A model generated the notes under the pieces. The model was not told where the DNA came from. It worked only from the letters and a program-made list of their open reading frames with translations, and did not search any database. This document shows positions 8,174-14,320 of a stretch of 14,595 bases of DNA, in pieces; the stretch's first letter is position 1; every line of letters begins with the position of its first letter. The position numbers were made by a program, and so were the translations under genes. This DNA is from Clostridia bacterium (lineage in GTDB: Bacteria; Bacillota_A; Clostridia; Oscillospirales; Acutalibacteraceae): contig JAFYUD010000058.1 of the NCBI GenBank assembly GCA_017549665.1, positions 1-14,595 on the forward strand. The letters are read 5' to 3'.

Positions 8174-9331
8174 ATGATGACTTATGACGGTCAGGGAAAC
8201 GGCTTTCCCCCCGAAAACAACAATTACAACAATATGAATTCCGGAGCGGACGGATATTTTCAGCAGCAGTATTTGCAACCGTCGTTTGTTCCCATGCCTG
8301 TCTGGGCGAGGGAAAAATCGTACATCAGAAAGCTCAGTCTGCTTGCAGGCGGCTCAATACTTCTTTATATAATTATTTCAGGAATATATGTAGCCGTATT
8401 TCAGGGTGTCAGTGCTCTTGTTGAATCAGCAGGCAGTAAGTATGCACCGCTTTTTGCTGCGGTTACGGAATCTTCGGAATTCCAGTATCTGTTCAACACT
8501 CTTTATTCAATAATTGCAGTTGGCGGACCGTTTTTTGTGATGGGATATATTTTCAGAAAAAAAGGTCTTGCAGGTAATATACCTATGGGCGTGCCGAAAA
8601 AAGCAGCTTTTCTGCCTGTGGTGGTGTTTGCAGGCTTCGGCTTGTGTTTTGTGGGTAATATCATTACCACATATCTCGATGTTATTATCGAGATGCTAAC
8701 CGGTTCAGGACTTGACAGTATTCCTTTGCCCGAAACACCGAAAAATCCGTTAGGTATTTTCCTTTTCTTCCTGAGCACTGCAGTTGTGCCTGCGCTTATT
8801 GAAGAAGTTGCGCTCAGAGGAATCATAATGCAGCCCCTCAGACGTTACGGTGACTGGTACGCAATTATCTGTTCATCGCTGATTTTCGGTCTTATGCACT
8901 GCAATCTCGTGCAGATTCCTTTTGCGATAATTGCAGGTGTGGTAATAGGCTATGCCGTAATCGTTACGGAGTCTGTGTGGACGGGCGTCCTGATACATTT
9001 TCTCAATAACGGCTTTTCCGTGCTTGTTTCAATTATGGCAGACTTTTACGGTCCTGATTCGATTCAGAGCAGGATATGCAACATTGTGTATTACGTGATT
9101 ATGGTTTCAGGCTGTGCGTGTGCTTATTTTGTATACAAGAAGTTCAGAGACACGCCCATGAAGACGTCACCTCTTATCAACAGCGGAAAGAAATTCTACG
9201 GAAATCCTCCTCTGTTTTCAGCAAGAATTTCTCAGGGCAAGCTTTACAAGGCATACATTTTTACGGTGCCGATGATTGCTGCATTTGCTGCAGTATGTTA
9301 CGAAACGGTGCTTGTTCTGATGTATTCATAA
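8174..9331 (+). CDS. CPBP-family (CAAX protease/bacteriocin-processing-like) integral membrane protein
   Basis: A 385-residue multi-span membrane protein of the CPBP/Abi family, relatives of the Rce1 CAAX prenyl endopeptidase; bacterial members act as membrane proteases or bacteriocin self-immunity factors, but most are uncharacterised. The three family motifs are complete: EEVALR (E210, E211, R215), FGLMH (F238, H242) and HFLNN (H275, N279), all in or near hydrophobic segments. About eight hydrophobic stretches can be seen, starting near residue 53. The first 50 residues are polar, rich in Asn, Gln and Gly, and probably disordered in the cytoplasm. AAGGGG (8164-8169) precedes two adjacent ATGs at 8174 and 8177; the second has the better spacing. 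It is the last gene before the terminator at 9349. The substrate is unknown. Confidence 0.88.
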   Translation: MMTYDGQGNGFPPENNNYNNMNSGADGYFQQQYLQPSFVPMPVWAREKSYIRKLSLLAGGSILLYIIISGIYVAVFQGVSALVESAGSKYAPLFAAVTESSEFQYLFNTLYSIIAVGGPFFVMGYIFRKKGLAGNIPMGVPKKAAFLPVVVFAGFGLCFVGNIITTYLDVIIEMLTGSGLDSIPLPETPKNPLGIFLFFLSTAVVPALIEEVALRGIIMQPLRRYGDWYAIICSSLIFGLMHCNLVQIPFAIIAGVVIGYAVIVTESVWTGVLIHFLNNGFSVLVSIMADFYGPDSIQSRICNIVYYVIMVSGCACAYFVYKKFRDTPMKTSPLINSGKKFYGNPPLFSARISQGKLYKAYIFTVPMIAAFAAVCYETVLVLMYS

Positions 9332-9348
9332 TTGAATCTGAAATTTTG

Positions 9349-9387
9349 CCGTCTGATATCATCAGACGGTATTTTTTTTGTTTTTTT
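9349..9387 (+). terminator. Strong Rho-independent terminator ending the long operon
   Basis: A 9-bp perfect stem (CCGTCTGAT 9349-9357, ATCAGACGG 9361-9369) with a 3-base loop is followed by a run of eight T and then seven more T (9372-9387). It separates the CPBP gene from the glycolytic cluster. Confidence 0.93.
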
Positions 9388-9388
9388 A

Positions 9389-9417
9389 TTGCAATCCGTG
9401 GAAAAAATTGTTATACT
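9389..9417 (+). promoter_or_regulatory. Upstream promoter (P1) of the glycolytic cluster
   Basis: TTGCAA (9389-9394) and TATACT (9412-9417) are 17 bases apart. The -35 box begins directly after the T-run of the preceding terminator. A transcript from here would carry about 150 untranslated bases before pgk. Confidence 0.65.
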
Positions 9418-9495
9418 GTACTCATAATGCGGCAGTTCGTGTATATATATACAAAGATTTATCCGTATTATTTTTCAATTTGGCTGAAATGCTGA

Positions 9496-9524
9496 TTGAT
9501 AATGTTTTCACAATATAATATAAT
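9496..9524 (+). promoter_or_regulatory. Proximal promoter (P2) of the glycolytic cluster
   Basis: TTGATA (9496-9501) and a consensus TATAAT (9519-9524) are 17 bases apart in a very AT-rich stretch. An overlapping TATAAT at 9514-9519 gives an alternative -10. The start would be near 9531, giving a leader of about 45 bases with AAAGGAGA at 9563-9570, eight bases before the pgk ATG. This suits a highly expressed glycolytic operon. Confidence 0.8.
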
Positions 9525-9577
9525 ATTTATTGTGTTAAAAGATTTAAAAATTCTTTATTATAAAAGGAGATTTCAAA

Positions 9578-10780
9578 ATGAGCGTTTTAAACAAAAAGAC
9601 AATTGAAGACATTCAGGTTGCCGGTAAAAAGGTTCTTGTACGTTGCGACTTCAACGTAAAGATGGAAAACGGCGTTATCACAAGTGACAAGAGAGTTGTA
9701 GCTTCTCTTCCCACTATCAAGTACCTTCTTGCTAACAATGCAAAGGTTATCCTTTGCTCACACCTCGGCAGACCTAAGGGTGAATTCAATCCCGAATTTT
9801 CAATGGCTCCCGTTGCAGAGTGCCTTTCAAAGTACCTCGGCATCGAAGTTAAGCTTGCTAAGGACGTTGTAGGCGAGTCAGCACAGGCTCTTGCTGCAGA
9901 CCTTAAGGAAGGCGAAGCAATGCTTCTTGAAAATGTTCGTTTTGAAAAGGGCGAAACAAAGAATGACGAAGAGCTCAGCAAGCAGTTTGCTGCTCTTGCA
10001 GACATCTTCGTAAACGATGCTTTCGGTTCAGCTCACAGAGCACATTCATCAACAGCTGGTGTTGCAGCTTTTGTTGAAGATACAGCTATCGGCTACCTTA
10101 TGCAGAAGGAAGTTGACACAATGGGTAAGGCTCTTGAAGATCCTGCAAGACCCTTCGTTGCTATCCTTGGCGGTGCTAAGGTTTCAGACAAGATCGGTGT
10201 TATCGAAAACCTTATGGACAAGGTTGATACACTTATCGTAGGCGGCGGTATGGCTTACACATTCTACGCAGCAAACGGCCACACAGTTGGTACATCAATC
10301 TGCGAAGAAGACAAGATCGAGCTTGCTAAGAACATGATGAAGCTTGCTCAGGAAAAGGGCGTTAAGTTCCTTATCCCCGTTGATAACAGAGTTGGTACAG
10401 AGTACAAGCCTGACACAGAGTGCCAGATCGTTGACTGTGACAAGATTCCTGATGACTGGATGGGTCTTGATATCGGTCCCAAGTCAGAAAAGCTCTTCAC
10501 AGAAGCTCTTGAGGGCGCAGGCACAGTTATCTGGAACGGACCTATGGGCGTTTCAGAGTGGGATCAGTTTGCTTCAGGTACAATTTCTGTTGCTAAGGCT
10601 GTTGCAGCTGCTACAGATGCAGGCGCAGTTTCAATCATCGGTGGCGGTGACTCAGCTGCTGCTGTCAAGAAGCTTGGCTTCAATGACAAGATGACACACG
10701 TTTCAACAGGTGGCGGTGCTTCTCTTGAATTCCTTGAGGGTAAGGATCTTCCCGGTATTGCTTGCATTGCAACAAAATAA
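9578..10780 (+). CDS. pgk: Phosphoglycerate kinase
   Basis: Transfers the phosphate of 1,3-bisphosphoglycerate to ADP, the first ATP-yielding step of glycolysis; a cytoplasmic two-domain monomer. The 400-residue length is normal. N-domain substrate-site motifs: [26 protein letters not shown] and [14 protein letters not shown]-domain nucleotide-site motifs: [38 protein letters not shown] and [16 protein letters not shown]. Nothing is missing. The gene has a strong ribosome binding site and two candidate promoters, and its codon use is skewed to a few preferred codons (ctt, aag, gct), as in highly expressed genes. gapA, often the preceding gene in Firmicutes glycolytic operons, is absent here. 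Confidence 0.98.
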   Translation: MSVLNKKTIEDIQVAGKKVLVRCDFNVKMENGVITSDKRVVASLPTIKYLLANNAKVILCSHLGRPKGEFNPEFSMAPVAECLSKYLGIEVKLAKDVVGESAQALAADLKEGEAMLLENVRFEKGETKNDEELSKQFAALADIFVNDAFGSAHRAHSSTAGVAAFVEDTAIGYLMQKEVDTMGKALEDPARPFVAILGGAKVSDKIGVIENLMDKVDTLIVGGGMAYTFYAANGHTVGTSICEEDKIELAKNMMKLAQEKGVKFLIPVDNRVGTEYKPDTECQIVDCDKIPDDWMGLDIGPKSEKLFTEALEGAGTVIWNGPMGVSEWDQFASGTISVAKAVAAATDAGAVSIIGGGDSAAAVKKLGFNDKMTHVSTGGGASLEFLEGKDLPGIACIATK

Positions 10781-10789
10781 TTGATTTCT

Positions 10790-10818
10790 CGTAGGGGCGG
10801 GCATTGCCCGTCCGTACA
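10790..10818 (+). repeat. GC-rich palindromic repeat fragment between pgk and tpiA
   Basis: A stem GGGCGGGC (10795-10802) pairs with GCCCGTCC (10806-10813; one G-T pair) around the loop ATT. There is no T-run, so it is not a typical terminator. Its GTAGGGGCGGGC...GCCCG pattern resembles short palindromic elements scattered in spacers of many Clostridia (from memory, not checked by search). It could be a mobile-repeat relic or an RNA-processing/stability hairpin. Confidence 0.6.
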
Positions 10819-10840
10819 CATATATGAAAGGGTAATTGAA

Positions 10841-11608
10841 ATGAATAAAGCACTTCGTAAAGCAGTTATCGCAGGTAACTGGAAAATGAATAAGACTCCT
10901 GCTGAGACAAAGGCTCTCATCAACGAAATGAAGCCTCTCGTTGCAGGTGCAGATTGTGACGTTGTTCTCTGCGTTCCTTACATTGATGTTTTCGCAGCAA
11001 TGGAAGCAGCAGAAGGCTCAAATATCAAAATCGGTGTTGAAAACTGTCACTGGGCAGAAAGCGGTGCTTTCACAGGTGAAGTTTCAGCAACAATGCTCAA
11101 GGAAATCGGTGTTCCTTACGTAATCATCGGTCACTCAGAGAGAAGACAGTACTTCGGTGAAACAGACGTAACTGTTCAGAAGAGAACAAGAGCTGCTCTT
11201 GATGCAGGTCTTACAGTTATCCTCTGCGTTGGTGAATACCTTGAGCAGAGAGAGCAGGGCATCACAGAAGAAGTTGTCCGTATGCAGACAAAGATCGCTC
11301 TCGGCGGCGTATCAGAGGCTGAGCTTGACAACATCATCATCGCTTACGAACCCGTTTGGGCTATCGGTACAGGCAAGACAGCTACAGCTGAGCAGGCTAA
11401 CGAAGTTAACCATGCAATCAGAGTTTGTGTTGCTGAGCTTTACGGTCAGGCAGCTGCTGACAAGATGGTTGTTCAGTACGGCGGTTCAATGAACGCTGCT
11501 AATGCTGACGAGCTTCTTGCTCAGGAAGATGTTGACGGCGGTCTTATCGGCGGTGCATCACTCAAGGCTGAAGATTTCTCAGTTATCGTTAAAGCTGCTT
11601 CAAAATAA
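10841..11608 (+). CDS. tpiA: Triosephosphate isomerase
   Basis: Interconverts dihydroxyacetone phosphate and glyceraldehyde 3-phosphate; a dimeric TIM barrel in the cytoplasm. The 255 residues match the family. Catalytic residues are all visible: K15 in GNWKMN, H98 in IIGHSERR and E170 in [11 protein letters not shown], followed by the flexible phosphate-gripping loop, and [10 protein letters not shown] near the C terminus. The start is ATG 10841, with GAAAGGG (10826-10832) eight bases upstream; an in-frame TTG right after the pgk stop would add a tail encoded by the palindromic repeat and is rejected. It is transcribed with pgk and gpmI. Confidence 0.98.
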   Translation: MNKALRKAVIAGNWKMNKTPAETKALINEMKPLVAGADCDVVLCVPYIDVFAAMEAAEGSNIKIGVENCHWAESGAFTGEVSATMLKEIGVPYVIIGHSERRQYFGETDVTVQKRTRAALDAGLTVILCVGEYLEQREQGITEEVVRMQTKIALGGVSEAELDNIIIAYEPVWAIGTGKTATAEQANEVNHAIRVCVAELYGQAAADKMVVQYGGSMNAANADELLAQEDVDGGLIGGASLKAEDFSVIVKAASK

Positions 11609-11621
11609 TTGATCAATATTG

Positions 11622-11651
11622 CGGGCAGGGAACTCCTTGCCCGTTTTATTT
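11622..11651 (+). terminator. Hairpin with T-rich tail between tpiA and gpmI (possible attenuating terminator)
   Basis: CGGGCAGGG (11622-11630) pairs with CCTTGCCCG (11635-11643; one G-T pair) around the tetraloop AACT, followed by TTTTATTT (11644-11651). This has the form of an intrinsic terminator but sits inside the glycolytic cluster, and the gpmI ribosome binding site (AAAGGA, 11654-11659) comes immediately after. Partial termination or 3'-end protection of the upstream mRNA is plausible. No good promoter is seen between it and gpmI. Confidence 0.65.
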
Positions 11652-11666
11652 GGAAAGGATAAAACT

Positions 11667-13184
11667 ATGAAAAAACCTTATGTTCTTTGTATTATGGACG
11701 GCTACGGCTCAAACCCCGGAGCAAAGGGAAATGCGATTGAATTTGCAAAAACTCCCTGTCTTGATAAAATTTTTGCAGAAAATCCCAACACACTCATTGG
11801 TGCATCAGGTCTTGATGTAGGTCTTCCCGACGGTCAGATGGGAACCTCTGAAGTTGGTCACACAAATATCGGTGCCGGCAGAGTTGTTTACCAGATGCTC
11901 GTTAAGATTTCAAAGACAATCAAAGACGGTGAGCTTGGCAATGTTAAGGCTCTTGCTGACGCTATGGATGCTTGTAAGGCAAAGGGTACAGCTCTTCACC
12001 TTGTAGGTCTTCTTTCAGACGGTGGTGTTCACAGCCACATCGAGCACCTTTTCGGCCTTGTTGAAATGGCTAAGGCAAAGGGACTTGAAAAAGTTTATGT
12101 TCACGCAGTTACAGACGGCCGTGACGTTTCTGTTGAGTCAGGTAAGGGCTTTATGGCAGACTGTCTTGCAAAGTTTGAAGAAATCGGCGTAGGTAAGATT
12201 GCTACTATCTCAGGCAGATATTATGCAATGGACCGTGACTTTGCATGGGACAGAGAAGAAAAGGCTTATGCTGCTATGGTTTACGGTGAAGGCAATCAGT
12301 GTGACTGTCCCGTTAAGGCTATGGAGGAATCCTATGCAAACGGCATTACAGACGAATTCGTTCTTCCCGTAGTTATTGATAAAGACGGTATGATCAAGGA
12401 TAACGATTCAGTTATCTGTTTCAACTTCCGTCCTGACAGAGCAAGACAGCTTACAAGAATATTTGTTGACCCCGATTTCAACGGCTTTGAGAGAAAGACA
12501 GGTCACATGAATCTTGACTACGTCTGCATGACTCAGTATGATGCAACAATGCCCAATGTAACAGTTGCATTTGCTAACGAAGACCTTACAATGACAATGG
12601 GTGAATATATTTCATCACTCGGTATGACACAGCTCCGTATTGCTGAAACTCAGAAGTATGCTCACGTAACATTCTTCTTCAACGGTGGTGTTGAGGCTCA
12701 GTTCGAGGGTGAAGACAGAATCCTTATCAATTCACCCGACGTTGCAACATTCGATCTTAAGCCCGAAATGAGTGCTTACGAAGTAACAGATGCAGTTGTT
12801 GAGCAGGTTCTCAGCGGCAAGTATGATGTTATTATCATTAACTATGCTAACTGCGACATGGTTGGCCATACAGGTATTTTTGAAGCAGCAGTTGCAGCAG
12901 TTGAGGCTGTTGACGAGTGCGTAGGCAGACTTGCAGACGCAGTTGCTAAGATGGACGGTAAGATGATCATCACAGCTGACCACGGTAACGCAGACAAGAT
13001 GGTTGACGAGTCAGGCGAGGCATTCACACCTCACTCAACAAATCCCGTACCCGTTGTTACAGTAGGCAGCAGCTACCAGCTCAAGGAAGGCGGCAAGCTC
13101 TGTGACCTTTGCCCCACACTTCTTGATATCATGGGTCTTGCACAGCCTGCAGAAATGACAGGAGAGAGCTTACTTATCAAATAA
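11667..13184 (+). CDS. gpmI: 2,3-bisphosphoglycerate-independent phosphoglycerate mutase
   Basis: Interconverts 3- and 2-phosphoglycerate through a phosphoserine intermediate; a Mn-dependent alkaline-phosphatase-superfamily enzyme in the cytoplasm. The 505 residues match the usual length of about 510. Landmarks: MDGYG with D11, MGTSEVGH with the catalytic Ser at residue 61 (many members have GNSEVGH), HAVTDGRDV, SGRYYAMDRD, NYANCDMVGHTG and ITADHGNAD, the last two supplying metal ligands. The start is ATG 11667 with AAAGGA seven bases upstream; an earlier in-frame TTG at 11619 would place the preceding hairpin inside the protein and is rejected. The C terminus (MTGESLLIK) looks normal, but the final codons form the 5' arm of a 12-bp hairpin that opens the repeat array downstream. 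Confidence 0.97.
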   Translation: MKKPYVLCIMDGYGSNPGAKGNAIEFAKTPCLDKIFAENPNTLIGASGLDVGLPDGQMGTSEVGHTNIGAGRVVYQMLVKISKTIKDGELGNVKALADAMDACKAKGTALHLVGLLSDGGVHSHIEHLFGLVEMAKAKGLEKVYVHAVTDGRDVSVESGKGFMADCLAKFEEIGVGKIATISGRYYAMDRDFAWDREEKAYAAMVYGEGNQCDCPVKAMEESYANGITDEFVLPVVIDKDGMIKDNDSVICFNFRPDRARQLTRIFVDPDFNGFERKTGHMNLDYVCMTQYDATMPNVTVAFANEDLTMTMGEYISSLGMTQLRIAETQKYAHVTFFFNGGVEAQFEGEDRILINSPDVATFDLKPEMSAYEVTDAVVEQVLSGKYDVIIINYANCDMVGHTGIFEAAVAAVEAVDECVGRLADAVAKMDGKMIITADHGNADKMVDESGEAFTPHSTNPVPVVTVGSSYQLKEGGKLCDLCPTLLDIMGLAQPAEMTGESLLIK

Positions 13185-13197
13185 ATTTGATAAGTAA
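13170..13197 (+). repeat. 12-bp perfect hairpin spanning the gpmI stop codon
   Basis: TTACTTATCAAA (13170-13181) is perfectly complementary to TTTGATAAGTAA (13186-13197), with loop TAAA that contains the gpmI stop. No T-run follows; the first ATGATGG unit begins at the next base. It is the outermost left hairpin of the array and may also act on the 3' end of gpmI mRNA. Confidence 0.85.
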
Positions 13198-13364
13198 ATG
13201 ATGGTTGCTTGCGCAAATGATGGCGCGTTGCAGATGATGGTGCTTCGCAATGATGGTTGCCTTCGGCAAATTATTTGCAACCATCCCATCATATTGAATA
13301 TTTATATTCAATCCATCATTGTAACTTGTTACTCTATCATTTTAATCGAAGATTAAACCATCAT
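13198..13364 (+). repeat. ATGATGG / CCATCAT modular inverted-repeat array with interspersed hairpins
   Basis: Left arm: four exact ATGATGG units at 13198, 13217, 13234 and 13250, separated by small self-complementary inserts (13205-13216, 13241-13249; the insert at 13224-13233 is poorly paired). The centre is TTGCC-TTC-GGCAA (13257-13269). It is nested in a larger hairpin of GATGGTTGC (13252-13260) with GCAACCATC (13277-13285). Right arm: CCATCAT at 13286, 13313 and 13358, plus CTATCAT at 13334 and a shortened CCATC at 13281. Its inserts are hairpins ATTGAATA/TATTCAAT (13293-13312), GTAAC/GTTAC (13321-13332) and TTTAATC/GATTAAA (13341-13357). Left units can pair with right units, so RNA or single-stranded DNA could fold into a multi-branched structure. 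There is no coding potential of note. It runs straight into the ribosome binding site of the four-helix-bundle gene and looks like a mobile or intervening-sequence-type element. Confidence 0.85.
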
Positions 13365-13383
13365 CACAGGAGGATTTGCTGTG
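13365..13383 (+). promoter_or_regulatory. Hairpin enclosing the ribosome binding site and GTG start of the four-helix-bundle gene
   Basis: CACAG (13365-13369) is complementary to CTGTG (13379-13383). The loop holds most of AGGAGG (13368-13373), and the 3' arm includes the GTG start (13381-13383). The stem is only 5 bp, so it is weak alone, but it follows the CCATCAT-plus-hairpin pattern of the array and could tune translation. Confidence 0.5.
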
Positions 13384-13734
13384 AAGGAGAATAATATTCT
13401 CATTGATTTATCTATTGATCTTGCAATAGAAATTGTTGAGCTTACGAAAATATTAAAATCAAAGCAACAATCAGTTATTGCTAATCAGATCTGCCGTTGT
13501 GGAACAAGTGTCGGAGCAAATATTCATGAAGCTCAGTATGCTCATAGTCGTGCTGATTTTATTGCAAAGTTTGAAATAGCACTAAAGGAAGCTAATGAAA
13601 CATCTTATTGGCTATTGATACTTTACAGAACGAATTACATAGATGAACAGTATTACAGGAAGATTGACGGATTATGTGCAAGAATCAAAGCTGCACTTGT
13701 TGCATCCTGTAAAACAGCAAAAAACAATAAATGA
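13381..13734 (+). CDS. Four-helix-bundle protein of the 23S intervening-sequence (S23/bIVP) family
   Basis: A 117-residue, mostly helical cytoplasmic protein of the family called S23 ribosomal protein or four helix bundle protein. Members were first found inside intervening sequences of 23S rRNA genes and share their fold with Avd, the accessory protein of diversity-generating retroelements; their molecular role is not settled. The family core is plain: CRCGTSVGANIHEAQYAHSR (residues 38-57), then ADFIAKFEIALKEANETSYW. It starts with GTG at 13381, with AGGAGG seven bases upstream and no good promoter of its own, so it may be read from the gpmI transcript or from an undetected start in the array. 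It is free-standing here: no rRNA or reverse transcriptase lies nearby. A bidirectional terminator follows. Confidence 0.92.
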   Translation: MKENNILIDLSIDLAIEIVELTKILKSKQQSVIANQICRCGTSVGANIHEAQYAHSRADFIAKFEIALKEANETSYWLLILYRTNYIDEQYYRKIDGLCARIKAALVASCKTAKNNK

Positions 13735-13735
13735 A

Positions 13736-13771
13736 AACACCGCATCGGGTAACCGGTGCGGTGTTGTTTGT
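13736..13771. terminator. Bidirectional terminator between the convergent bIVP and XRE genes
   Basis: A 13-bp stem with one T-G pair (13736-13748 with 13753-13765) and a GTAA (GNRA-type) tetraloop. T-rich sequence follows on the plus strand (TTGTTTGTTATTT) and TTTT on the minus strand (complement of the A-run at 13734-13737), so it can serve both converging genes. Confidence 0.85.
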
Positions 13772-13989
13772 TATTTAAGGGAAATAATGTTGTTTTCATA
13801 ACCGAGAAAATATAATGGACTGACATTGTAGAAGTCGCACAATTTTATAAAATCCTCTATCGTCAGTTTTGCCCGCCTTTTTTCAATGTGATCATATCCT
13901 TGTTGCGATTTTGAAATAACTTTCGCAACATCTTTTTGAGATAAATCATTGTCAATACGTATATTTACAAGCCTGTCAATATAATCCAT
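13771..13989 (-). CDS. XRE-family helix-turn-helix transcriptional regulator
   Basis: A 72-residue Cro/C1-type DNA-binding protein with nothing beyond the HTH domain. The sequence IRIDNDLSQKDVAKVISKSQ has the expected helix 2 (LSQKDVAKVI) and a following recognition helix with SQQGYDHIEKRRAKLT; the end (DFYNVSPLYFLGYE) is typical of short XRE repressors. The chosen start is the ATG at 13989, because GGTG (13999-13996) lies six bases before it; an ATG at 14001 overlaps that site. It is divergent from the small gene at 14080, and two ACTCA-N5-TGAGT palindromes lie in the shared promoter region, so it is probably an autoregulated repressor of both. Confidence 0.88.
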   Translation of the reverse strand: MDYIDRLVNIRIDNDLSQKDVAKVISKSQQGYDHIEKRRAKLTIEDFIKLCDFYNVSPLYFLGYENNIISLK

Positions 13990-14005
13990 TTTTATCACCA
14001 TAATT

Positions 14006-14011
14006 ATTATA
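14006..14011 (-). promoter_or_regulatory. -10 box for the XRE gene
   Basis: A TATAAT lies on the minus strand 17 bases before the XRE start. No convincing -35 box is seen at 17 bases; the position holds CAATAC. The first palindrome (14013-14033) covers the space upstream, so repressor bound there would block this promoter. Confidence 0.55.
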
Positions 14012-14012
14012 A

Positions 14013-14033
14013 AATACTCATATTGTGAGTATT
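14013..14033. promoter_or_regulatory. Palindromic operator O1
   Basis: AATACTCA and TGAGTATT form 8-bp half-sites around a 5-base spacer. O1 overlaps the first bases of the divergent -35 box and abuts the minus-strand -10 box. Its ACTCA/TGAGT core recurs in O2, 25 bases away centre to centre. Confidence 0.75.
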
Positions 14034-14060
14034 GACATTAACTCAAAAGTTGAGTATAAT
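14032..14060 (+). promoter_or_regulatory. Perfect-consensus promoter for the small gene at 14080
   Basis: TTGACA (14032-14037), 17 bases, TATAAT (14055-14060): a full match to the sigma-70/sigma-A consensus. Transcription would start near 14067, only about 13 bases before the ATG. A promoter this strong normally needs repression, and the two operators supply sites for it. Confidence 0.9.
14041..14055. promoter_or_regulatory. Palindromic operator O2
   Basis: ACTCAA and TTGAGT flank AAG, giving the same ACTCA-N5-TGAGT core as O1. O2 lies within the -35/-10 spacer of the plus-strand promoter and touches the -10 box, so binding would exclude RNA polymerase. Confidence 0.75.
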
Positions 14061-14079
14061 ATTTTATGGAGGTGGTTTT

Positions 14080-14229
14080 ATGGCATATAAAACGATTGGC
14101 TTTGTAGAAAATGATAAGGAATTGATTGAAAAAATCGAAAAGTACAGAAAAGAAAATAACTTATCTTTTATCGGAGCCATAAGAAAGTTATGTGCAGATG
14201 CACTTGATTTCAAGCGTTTAACAAAATAA
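14080..14229 (+). CDS. Small 49-residue protein, possible ribbon-helix-helix fold
   Basis: Not a gene I recognise. The start is ATG 14080 with GGAGG (14068-14072) seven bases upstream. The protein has a short strand-like N terminus (YKTIGFVEN), a charged helix (KELIEKIEKYRKENN), then Leu-Ser and a second helix (FIGAIRKLCADALDF). That order fits a CopG/Arc-type ribbon-helix-helix DNA-binding protein, as in some antitoxins and plasmid or phage regulators, but length and motifs are too short for certainty. It is expressed from a consensus promoter under two probable XRE operators. No recognisable toxin follows directly; the next ORFs are a 15-codon hydrophobic peptide and an LRR protein. Confidence 0.7.
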   Translation: MAYKTIGFVENDKELIEKIEKYRKENNLSFIGAIRKLCADALDFKRLTK

Positions 14230-14248
14230 AATCAGAAAGGTGAAAATT

Positions 14249-14296
14249 ATGAAAAAATTTGTTTCATTTGTTTTATCTGTAGTGATATTAATATAA
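14249..14296 (+). CDS. 15-residue hydrophobic peptide resembling a truncated signal peptide
   Basis: An ATG with AAAGG (14236-14240) eight bases upstream opens MKKFVSFVLSVVILI and then TAA. A Lys-Lys start followed by a hydrophobic run is what a Sec signal peptide looks like, but it ends before a cleavage site. It lies in the same frame as the LRR gene at 14321, separated by TAA and a further TGA, so it could be a remnant of a longer signal-peptide-bearing ORF, a short membrane peptide, or a chance ORF behind a good ribosome binding site. Confidence 0.4.
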   Translation: MKKFVSFVLSVVILI

Positions 14297-14320
14297 TTGT
14301 GAGTTTATAAGGAGATTTTT

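Noticed and set aside
9427..9495. 22-codon Tyr-rich ORF in the pgk leader as a leader peptide
   Set aside because: It has no ribosome binding site, its Tyr codons come from a TATATA-rich stretch, and its stop lies next to the second promoter; no attenuator hairpin follows.
10781..10840. N-terminal extension of tpiA from TTG
   Set aside because: It would translate the palindromic repeat, and the ATG at 10841 has a good ribosome binding site and gives the normal TPI N terminus.
13320..13347. Possible promoter inside the array for the bIVP gene (TTGTAA then TTAATC)
   Set aside because: The -10 match is poor and the bases are explained by the array's hairpins; not strong enough to list.
13198..13364. 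ATGATGG units as a CRISPR array
   Set aside because: The repeats are only 7 bases, reverse orientation halfway, and the inserts are 9-20-base hairpins rather than uniform spacers; no cas gene is present.
14032..14079. N-terminal extension of the 49-residue protein from the TTG at 14032
   Set aside because: That TTG is part of the -35 box, upstream of the predicted transcript start; the ATG at 14080 has GGAGG at proper spacing.
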